Source: Victivallales bacterium
GTDB lineage: Bacteria > Verrucomicrobiota > Lentisphaeria > Oligosphaerales > Oligosphaeraceae
DNA length: 20,058 nt
NCBI GenBank assembly: GCA_017964325.1
Contig: JAGCSE010000044.1
Coordinates: forward strand, 1-20,058
Direction of reading: 5' to 3'
Part shown: in pieces, positions 1 to 5,924 of the stretch
How positions within the stretch are numbered: position 1 is the stretch's first letter
Layout: each line of letters begins with the position of its first letter
Position numbers and translations under genes: made by a program
The notes under the pieces: model-generated
Told to the model about the DNA's origin: nothing
Seen by the model: only the letters and a program-made list of their open reading frames with translations
Databases searched by the model: none

Positions 1-38
1 CGCTTGAGCATGATTGGAAGACCTTGTTGGATAATAAT

Positions 39-1712
39 TTATTCAAACCAGACGGTGGATTTTTGCGGTTGGCGCAGCACCGTGTCCTTTCCAGTTGAGC
101 CTGGCGCGGCCCATGGATAGTCGAGATTGTAGTGGAGGCCGCGGGATTCTTGGCGGGCGGTTGCCGAATCGATGATCATCTCCGCCACGGAGGCGAGATT
201 GCGCAGTTCGACCAGGTACGGCGTCAGCAGGAAATTCCAGTAGTATTTTTCAATCTCTTTGCGGATGAGGCGGATACGGTTCTTTGCACGTTCGAGGCGC
301 TTGTTTGTGCGGACGATTCCGACGTAGTCCCACATGAAACGGCGGATTTCATCCCAGTTGTGGGTGATGACGACCTGCTCGTCTGAATCGACGGCGTCGC
401 CGTGGGACCAGTCCGGAATCATGTCCGGCGAAATGCCGATGGGCGTGTTGACGACGGACTGGCTGTGGACAACGGCGTTGTGGCCGACGACCATCGCCTC
501 AAGCAGGCTGTTGGAGGCAAGGCGGTTGGCGCCGTGGAGCCCCGTGCAGCCGACTTCGCCGATGGCGTAAAGTCCTTTGACGGAGGTCATTCCGTTGGTA
601 TCCGTGCGGACGCCGCCACAGCAGTAGTGGGCCGCGGGAACAACGGGAATCAGATCTTTCGCCATGTTTATTCCATAAGACAGGCATTTTGCAAAAATGT
701 TCGGAAATCTTTTCTTGAGGAAATCTTCCGTGTGGTGACGGATGTCCAGATAGGCGCATTCTTCGCCGGAACGCTTCAGCTCGTTGTCGATGGCACGTGC
801 GACGATGTCACGTGGCGCCAAGCTCTTAAGTGGATGGATATCCTGCATGAACTCGACGTATTCGCCTTTTTTCTTGATTTTCAGGACGGCACCTTCGCCG
901 CGGACGGCTTCGCTGATGAGGAAGGATTTGGCGTGGGGATGATAGAGGATGGTGGGATGGAACTGGTAGAATTCCATGTTGGAGATTTCGGCGGATGCGC
1001 GGTAGGCCATGGCGATGCCGTCGCCGCAGGCGACGTCCGGATTGCACGTGCAGAGATAGACCTTGCCAGCTCCGCCCGTCGCGAGGAATGTGAAACGCGA
1101 GAGGAAAGTTTTGATTTCGTTCGTCTTCGTATCCATGACGTACGCGCCCAGGCAGCGGTTTTCGCCCTGCCACTCGATGTGGCGCGTCGATATAAGATCC
1201 ACGGCAAGATGGTTTTCCAGAATCGTGATGTTTTTGTTTTCGCGGCATCGGGCGAGCAGGACGTCCGAGACTTGACTGCCCGTGATGTCGCCCGCATGGA
1301 GGACACGTCGGGCGGAATGGCCGCCTTCGCGGCCGAGATCGAGTTCGTTCGCCTTGTCTGGTGAAACATCGTTGTGGACTTCGCCCATGGTGGTGAATTT
1401 GAGGCCGAGGCTTTCGAGTTCGCGGACTCGGGCGGGGCCGCCTGTGACGATGTCGCGCACGGCGTCCGGATGGCAGAGGCCGGCTCCCGCAGTGATGGTA
1501 TCCGCTATATGCGCTTCGAACGTATCGTTTTTGTCAACGACGCAGGCGATGCCTCCCTGCGCGTAGCGGGTGTTGCATTCTTCTGCCTTTGTTTTGGTTA
1601 TGACGATGACCTTTCCATGTTTCGCCGCTTCCAAGGCGGCGGTCAGGCCGGCGAGGCCTGAACCGATGATAAGGTACGTACAGTGAATGCGTTTTGGGGC
1701 TATTTCCGTCAT
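39..1712 (-). CDS. nadB: L-aspartate oxidase (NadB)
   Basis: This 557-residue flavoprotein oxidises L-aspartate to iminoaspartate, the first step of de novo NAD synthesis, handing the product to quinolinate synthase in the cytoplasm. The N-terminus has the FAD dinucleotide-binding motif (IIGSGLAGLTAA, about residues 15-26), followed by NTRYAQGG and EGGHSARRVLHAGD, the GDGIAMAYRA and EFYQFHPT blocks, ISEAVRGEGA, APRDIVARAI, and HYCCGGVRTD with GLYAIGEVGCTGLHGANRLASNS. These are the conserved blocks of the succinate dehydrogenase/fumarate reductase flavoprotein family in its NadB form. The C-terminal helical domain ends in ESRGLHYNLDYPW, also typical. Length is slightly above the usual 510-540. 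The ATG at 1712 lies 12 bases after a GGAG. It is divergent from the gene at 1855; no nadA or nadC is in the window. Confidence 0.96.
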   Translation of the reverse strand: MTEIAPKRIHCTYLIIGSGLAGLTAALEAAKHGKVIVITKTKAEECNTRYAQGGIACVVDKNDTFEAHIADTITAGAGLCHPDAVRDIVTGGPARVRELESLGLKFTTMGEVHNDVSPDKANELDLGREGGHSARRVLHAGDITGSQVSDVLLARCRENKNITILENHLAVDLISTRHIEWQGENRCLGAYVMDTKTNEIKTFLSRFTFLATGGAGKVYLCTCNPDVACGDGIAMAYRASAEISNMEFYQFHPTILYHPHAKSFLISEAVRGEGAVLKIKKKGEYVEFMQDIHPLKSLAPRDIVARAIDNELKRSGEECAYLDIRHHTEDFLKKRFPNIFAKCLSYGINMAKDLIPVVPAAHYCCGGVRTDTNGMTSVKGLYAIGEVGCTGLHGANRLASNSLLEAMVVGHNAVVHSQSVVNTPIGISPDMIPDWSHGDAVDSDEQVVITHNWDEIRRFMWDYVGIVRTNKRLERAKNRIRLIRKEIEKYYWNFLLTPYLVELRNLASVAEMIIDSATARQESRGLHYNLDYPWAAPGSTGKDTVLRQPQKSTVWFE

Positions 1713-1854
1713 GGCAGCGTGTTTCTCCGCAAAAGAACAGTTTGACGAATTGATTGGAAATGTTTGGATGAATTACTTGAAAACCTTGATAGACAAATCT
1801 AAAATAATATAATGAATGATTGGTTTGTTGCAAAAAAGTATAGGATAAAGAAAC
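1713..1854. promoter_or_regulatory. Divergent intergenic region nadB / ADP-ribosylglycohydrolase
   Basis: This 142-base AT-rich spacer separates two divergently transcribed genes and must carry both promoters. The plus-strand promoter is clear (1786-1813, listed separately). No convincing minus-strand promoter for nadB was found by eye. I see no obvious operator or riboswitch structure here. Confidence 0.5.
1786..1813 (+). promoter_or_regulatory. Sigma70-type promoter for the ADP-ribosylglycohydrolase gene
   Basis: TTGATA at 1786-1791 is followed after 16 bases by a perfect TATAAT at 1808-1813. The start codon is at 1855, and AGGA at 1842-1845 gives a ribosome binding site 9 bases upstream. 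This is a sequence match to the consensus only. Confidence 0.6.
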
Positions 1855-3921
1855 ATGAAAATAAATGATTACGAGAAGCAGGTTTTCGCAGGCGTGCTAG
1901 GCAAGGTGATCGGCGTTTATGCGGGCCGTCCGTTTGAAGGCTGGTGGAAAGATCGCCTGGAGGCAAAATGGGGCTTCATCGACCACTATGTCCATAAGGA
2001 TCAGAATGTTCCGCTTGTCGTGTCGGACGACGATATTTCAGGAACGCTGACGTTTGTCCGCGCGTTGGAGGATTCAGGCCTGTATGCAGATACGCCAGAT
2101 GAATTCTTCGGCGACACATGGCTGAACTATCTATTGGAAGGCAAGACGATCCTATGGTGGGGCGGCATGGGGCATTCGACGGAGCATACGGCGTATCTGC
2201 GACTTAAGGCTGGCATGAAATCGCCGCAGTCCGGAGCGATCGAGACGAATGGCAAGACGGTTGCGGAGCAGATCGGCGCACAGATTTTCATCGACGGATT
2301 CGGGCTGGTCTGCCCAGGCAATCCGCAACTTGCGGCGAAATTGGCGCGAAAGGCGGCGAGCGTGTCGCATGACGGCGAAGCGGTGAACGCAGCCATCGTC
2401 GTGGCGGGCATGGAGGCGGCGGCATTCGTCGAAAAGGACATGGAAAAACTGCTGGACATCGGTGTGTCGTTGATTCCGAAAAACAGCCTGATTGCGAAAT
2501 TGCATCGTGACGTTCGCACATGGTGCAAGAAAGATGGCGATTGGCGGAAGACCTACGACCGCATCAACGAAAAATACGGCTACTATATTTATGGCGGCAA
2601 CTGCCATGTGATTCCGAACCATGCGCTGATGGTCATGGCGTGGAGCTACGCGCCGAATGATTTCCGCAAGGCGTTGGCAATCGTGAACACGGCGGGATGG
2701 GACACGGACTGCAACTCCGCGAACGTCGGATGCCTGATGGCTCTAATTGTCGGGTTGGACGGTATTTGCAAAGAATACGATTATCGTTCGGAAATGGCCG
2801 ACCGCATCATTCTGCCGACAGCGGACGGCACGCGTTCCGTGACGGACTGCCTGACGGAGGCCCTCCAGATTGCGGCCATCGGACGGAAAGTCATGGGCTG
2901 GAAGCCGTTGAAAGACGATGGGCATTGGCTTGATTTCACGAAATTCGAGTCGCCAAGAGGTTTCATGGCGGAACCGACGGATCGCGGCATAGAAATCATT
3001 GACAATACATATTGGTGCGGCGAATCGGCCATTTGTCTGAATGTTGAATGCGTGATGCCGATCGGCGGAACGGCGCGGATTTCCAAGCCGATGATGCCAG
3101 GCTCTGTGACGGGCGGCTACAGCGTCGTCGGTACAAGCAAATTGTATTCTGGCATGACCGTGAAGGCGACGCTGCTCGACGGTACGACAGACGGCGTGCG
3201 GATGTTCGTGCGCTACATGGGGGCGGACGGCAAGCCGATGATGGTGTATTCGAAAGATTATCGTAAATCAAACGAAACTTTAAGTCTCACGGTTCCAGAA
3301 ACAAACGGCCAGCCCGTCACGGATCTTGGCTTTGAAATCACACTGTCGGAAACAAGCAAAGAATGCAAGATCCGCCTTGCCTTCATTGATTTGGAAGGCG
3401 GTTTCCATTATCAGGCGGACCGGCTGCCGGTGGTCAATCGCGGCATTTCTGGCTGGATTGTCGATTGCGACATGTCGCGCGGCCGTTTCAGCGAAGACAA
3501 AGAAGAATTGGTCTATTTCGGCAAGAACAGCGAGACGGGCTTCGCCTATACGGGCAATCGCTATTGGAAGGATCAGAGCGTCGAGGCGCGGCTGGCCGTC
3601 CATCTGGCGGACGCCGCCGGGCTGATGTGCCGTTGGCAGGGGACGCGCCGCTACATTTCATTGACAAGGCGTGGCAACAAGCTCGTACTGGCGCGTCAAT
3701 TCTATGGCGAAACCATTCTGGCTGAATGTGATGTGGATTGGAAGCTAGGCGACGTCCATGACGTGAAGCTGGAATGCAAAGGCAACGACATCGTCGCCAC
3801 TTTCGACGGCAAGAAAGTCCTTCGCGCGAAAGACGACAAGCTGGCGGATGGCGCGGCGGGCTTCGTCTATTCCGTCGGCATGCTAGGCATCGGCCGCGTG
3901 GAAATCAAAGGAAAGATTTGA
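1855..3921 (+). CDS. ADP-ribosylglycohydrolase-family protein with C-terminal beta-sandwich domain
   Basis: Residues 1 to about 340 are an ADP-ribosylglycohydrolase (ARH)-type domain. An acidic SDDDISGT cluster (D58-D60) and a GWDTDCNSAN motif (D283, D285) occupy the places of the two divalent-metal sites of the family. Family members with known activity remove ADP-ribose from N-, O- or S-linked adducts. In gut and environmental polysaccharide degraders, related fused proteins sit beside glycoside hydrolases and may have another glycosidic substrate. Residues from about 380 to 688 form a beta-rich region whose end (GLMCRWQGTRRYISL, VKLECKGNDIVATFDGKKV) resembles laminin-G/concanavalin-like jelly rolls. 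No signal peptide is visible, so it is probably cytoplasmic. The ATG is supported by AGGA 9 bases upstream. The role in this locus is inferred; the ARH fold call is firm. Confidence 0.85.
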   Translation: MKINDYEKQVFAGVLGKVIGVYAGRPFEGWWKDRLEAKWGFIDHYVHKDQNVPLVVSDDDISGTLTFVRALEDSGLYADTPDEFFGDTWLNYLLEGKTILWWGGMGHSTEHTAYLRLKAGMKSPQSGAIETNGKTVAEQIGAQIFIDGFGLVCPGNPQLAAKLARKAASVSHDGEAVNAAIVVAGMEAAAFVEKDMEKLLDIGVSLIPKNSLIAKLHRDVRTWCKKDGDWRKTYDRINEKYGYYIYGGNCHVIPNHALMVMAWSYAPNDFRKALAIVNTAGWDTDCNSANVGCLMALIVGLDGICKEYDYRSEMADRIILPTADGTRSVTDCLTEALQIAAIGRKVMGWKPLKDDGHWLDFTKFESPRGFMAEPTDRGIEIIDNTYWCGESAICLNVECVMPIGGTARISKPMMPGSVTGGYSVVGTSKLYSGMTVKATLLDGTTDGVRMFVRYMGADGKPMMVYSKDYRKSNETLSLTVPETNGQPVTDLGFEITLSETSKECKIRLAFIDLEGGFHYQADRLPVVNRGISGWIVDCDMSRGRFSEDKEELVYFGKNSETGFAYTGNRYWKDQSVEARLAVHLADAAGLMCRWQGTRRYISLTRRGNKLVLARQFYGETILAECDVDWKLGDVHDVKLECKGNDIVATFDGKKVLRAKDDKLADGAAGFVYSVGMLGIGRVEIKGKI

Positions 3922-3929
3922 TTGAACCA

Positions 3930-4016
3930 CTCGTCTAGTTGTCTATCGTCTTTTGCATCTCTCACGTCTCACGTCTCATGTCAATAACGCGTCATGGCGA
4001 AGCCATGGTCTTGACT
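3930..4016. repeat. CGTCTCA-type composite repeat, copy 1
   Basis: The element begins 8 bases after the stop codon of the ADP-ribosylglycohydrolase gene. It contains degenerate CGTCT/TCACG heptamers, then a perfect small hairpin CATGGC-GAA-GCCATG at 3993-4007. Bases 3961-3982 are identical to 5819-5840 in copy 2. It could fold in the mRNA 3' end, but there is no T-run, so it is not a classical terminator. Confidence 0.7.
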
Positions 4017-4095
4017 GAAGGGGGGCTTAAGATGATAAACGTTGGTTGGATGACGATAGGTGAAATGTGAAGAAAACTTATTTTAGGAGAAAGAG

Positions 4096-4551
4096 ATGAA
4101 AGAATATTGGATTCTTGCGGTTTGTTTGCTGGCGGCTGTAGCGGTTCTGTGTGGATGCGCCGCGAAGAAAAAATCAACGGACGATATCAACAAGACGGAT
4201 GATGTCAATAAGAAGGTGGAGGAACCGCCTCTGCCATCGGCTGTTTTAGGGCAGGCCAAAGAGCTGCAGGTCAAGTTGGCGGAGGAATTTGTCATCCTTG
4301 CGGATGGTAATATCACGACTGGTTTCTCATGGTTCTACTGCGGAAAGGAAACGGTGGATGGCGTGGAACTGAAAAAGAAAGACTACATCCATCCGAAAAC
4401 AAATGGCATAACCAGTGGTGCACCTGGCAAGTTTCAATTTGTATTTGAAGCGAAGAAGCCCGGTCGCTATGAGTTGAAATTCGAGTACAAGCGCCCATGG
4501 GAGGAAGACGAAATGCCTTTGACGGAAAGCATCGTGATTGTTGTCGAGTGA
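4096..4551 (+). CDS. Lipoprotein with chagasin-type (I42) protease-inhibitor domain
   Basis: This 151-residue protein starts with a lipoprotein signal peptide ending in a lipobox (LCG-C21), then a charged, Lys/Asp-rich linker (about 22-48). The rest matches the chagasin/amoebiasin inhibitor fold: NITTGFSW at 72-79 in the place of the NPTTGY loop, GAPGKFQF at 110-116 or so in the place of the GxGG loop, and YKRPWE at 131-136 in the place of the RPW loop. Inhibitors of this family plug the active site of papain-like cysteine peptidases. Here it would be anchored in the membrane, facing the periplasm or surface, perhaps guarding against host or self proteases (inference). GGAG at 4086-4089 gives a good ribosome binding site 6 bases before the ATG. 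It stands alone between a repeat element and a decayed region. Confidence 0.8.
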   Translation: MKEYWILAVCLLAAVAVLCGCAAKKKSTDDINKTDDVNKKVEEPPLPSAVLGQAKELQVKLAEEFVILADGNITTGFSWFYCGKETVDGVELKKKDYIHPKTNGITSGAPGKFQFVFEAKKPGRYELKFEYKRPWEEDEMPLTESIVIVVE

Positions 4552-4573
4552 TAGAACGGAGGAACTTAGCACT

Positions 4574-5102
4574 ATTGACAGGATGGATAATCAGCTTGGC
4601 ATCAGGGAAGATTCGCCCTTGCAAATTTCTAGTTGAGACCGCCTGGATTCTCCATGACACGGATTTCCGGACGATTGATGGCCGCCAGACTGGTGTATTT
4701 GTCCGAATCCTCCTTGCGACAAAGGATGGTCTTGCCGTTTTCGAGATAGCCGTCGGACATGAGGGCTTGTTGCTTTCTGGCGTCCGTGATGGTAATTCCG
4801 CAGACTGTGATGTCAAATTTCTCCGCTAGCGTATCCGCCATCAACGTCGGCCACGATGAACGGACGAATTGAAGCTTCACACCGAGAGCCGCCGCCAAAT
4901 CTGCTGCTAGAGCCGCATCAAAGCCGATATATGAGACTTTGTGTCAGCATCATAGAACGACATGGGGCTGGTAATCTCCCGTTGCCCGACAAGGAGGACG
5001 CCTCGTTCTTTGATTTGCCGAATTTCATCCGCTTCATGCAAAAAACAACAGCCTGCTGCTAGAATAATGACTAGCAACAGGCTGAAGATGTTCAAAAACC
5101 AT
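4574..5102 (-). pseudogene. Decayed PheC-like solute-binding protein (SBP_bac_3 family)
   Basis: Joined across frames, the minus strand reads as the first half of an extracellular solute-binding protein of the cyclohexadienyl dehydratase/amino-acid-binding type. It has a lipoprotein-like leader (SLLLVIILAAGC), then IKERGVLLVG, GFDAALAADLAAALGVKLQF, SWPTLMADTLAEKFDITVCG and VMENPGG, KFARANLPDAKLIIHPVN. Visible lesions are a one-base loss near 4924, an in-frame TAG at 4629-4631 where the family has Glu (NEKFA), and a one-base gain in the CCC run near 4605. The C-terminal 100 or so residues are missing. The start is also doubtful: the ATG at 5102 is one base out of phase with the leader, and the in-phase alternative is TTG at 5095. 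Several independent lesions argue for decay, not a sequencing slip. Confidence 0.85.
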
Positions 5103-5146
5103 TTTAAGGATTTCCAAACTCCATATTTAGAATATGAAATGGAAAA

Positions 5147-5330
5147 TCACTTTTTGGAGCGTTTGCGGAAGCGTGAGCCAAAAGCGGCCGTTCCCATGAA
5201 CACGAGGCTGCTGAGCAGAGAACCGGCAGGGGGCTGCCGGTGACGGGTGACGTTGGCGCTTGATAGCCAATGACAAATTCATGACTTCTGTCAGTTAATC
5301 CCAATAATTTGTAATAAAAAACACTCGTTT
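5147..5330 (-). pseudogene. 3' remnant of a surface protein with PEP-CTERM-like sorting tail
   Basis: Read on the minus strand, a short open stretch (SHEFVIGYQAPTSPVTGSP) runs into a G/C homopolymer at 5229-5233. After a one-base shift it continues as PAGSLLSSLVFMGTAAFGSRFRKRS before a TGA at 5147-5149. A proline-rich lead, a hydrophobic segment and an Arg/Lys-rich end is the layout of PEP-CTERM-like C-terminal sorting signals, which are common in this group of bacteria. An in-frame stop lies just upstream of the remnant, so only about 55 residues survive. The rest of the protein is absent. The tail assignment is an inference from layout; the PEP tripeptide itself is not present. Confidence 0.5.
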
Positions 5331-5531
5331 ATTCAAAAAACAAATTTTTTCTTTAAAAAAATACAGAGTTTTGAAAAAAACGTGTTTTTTGTCCCAAGCA
5401 TCTTAGATTTATCAATGTCAATACAATAATGCATGGTGAATGCCTCGAAGGGGGAGGGCGCGTTCACGCGTTATGCACAGACGCATGATACGGCAACCTT
5501 TTTATAAATAATTTCAAGGTACAGTGCAAAC
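5331..5531. other. AT-rich non-coding stretch, nothing recognised
   Basis: The first 70 bases are made of long A and T runs, including AAAAAAC-GT-GTTTTTT near 5374-5390. The remainder has a small CGCG-TTCA-CGCG palindrome near 5459-5470. I find no coding frame, RNA gene or clear promoter in it. Confidence 0.4.
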
Positions 5532-5568
5532 AAAAAGCCTGTTGGGTTGATCCTAACAGGCTCTTTTT
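5532..5568 (-). terminator. Rho-independent terminator of tRNA-Ser
   Basis: Read on the minus strand, AGCCTGTTAGG and CCCAACAGGCT pair around a short ATCAA loop and are followed by TTTTT. It lies about 14 bases beyond the tRNA 3' end. An A-run on the other side also makes it usable from the plus strand. Confidence 0.8.
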
Positions 5569-5581
5569 CAAATGCTTATAG

Positions 5582-5671
5582 TGGCGGAGAGAAAGGGATT
5601 CGAACCCTTGGTAGGTATAAGCCTACGGCGGTTTTCAAGACCGCTGCCTTAGACCGCTCAGCCATCTCTCC
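5582..5671 (-). tRNA. tRNA-Ser (anticodon UGA)
   Basis: The acceptor strand GGAGAGA pairs with TCTCTCC, the T arm is GGGTTCGAATCCC, and the anticodon loop CTTGAAA carries TGA at 5635-5637 on the complementary strand. A long variable arm (GTAGG-CTTATA-CCTAC) marks it as a class II tRNA, as expected for serine. The CCA end is encoded (TGG on the plus strand at 5582-5584). It reads UCN codons, mainly UCA. It lies alone, with its own terminator downstream. Confidence 0.96.
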
Positions 5672-5693
5672 GTTGTGAAAAACGACTAATGTT

Positions 5694-5723
5694 ATAATAT
5701 GAAGCGTTTTGTCTAAAAATCAA
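5694..5723 (-). promoter_or_regulatory. Possible promoter of tRNA-Ser
   Basis: On the minus strand TTGATT (5723-5718) and TATTAT (5699-5694) are spaced by 18 bases and lie 22 bases before the tRNA 5' end. The match is weak but correctly placed. Confidence 0.3.
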
Positions 5724-5794
5724 GCGAGACGGGCAAATAAACCTGAAGCGGCCACGCTGCAATCAAATAATCATCATGCAATCTCTTTTGTTTC

Positions 5795-5913
5795 ATGTCT
5801 TATCGTCTTACGTCTTGACTCACGTCTCACGTCTCATGTCTCACGTCAAACCGCGTGATGGCGACGCCATTGCGCCGTCCTACTGGAGAGAAGACGTGAG
5901 ACGAGAGACGCGA
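5795..5913. repeat. CGTCTCA-type composite repeat, copy 2
   Basis: A left arm of CGTCTCA-like heptamers (5795-5847) leads to a small hairpin ATGGC-GAC-GCCAT at 5858-5870. A right arm in the opposite orientation (GAGACG units, 5889-5913) follows. The whole is thus an imperfect inverted repeat around a hairpin. It ends 11 bases beyond the stop codon of the heparinase-family gene. Bases 5838-5855 are identical to 17304-17321 in copy 3. Confidence 0.7.
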
Positions 5914-5924
5914 ACGAGCGATTA

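Noticed and set aside
402..1364. A 320-residue open frame on the plus strand inside nadB
   Set aside because: It is fully antisense to a gene with strong family motifs and its peptide resembles nothing; GC-rich codon bias of nadB keeps this frame open.
3993..4007. Rho-independent terminator after the ADP-ribosylglycohydrolase gene
   Set aside because: The CATGGC hairpin has no following T-run and recurs in copy 2 of the repeat element, so it is better taken as part of the repeat.
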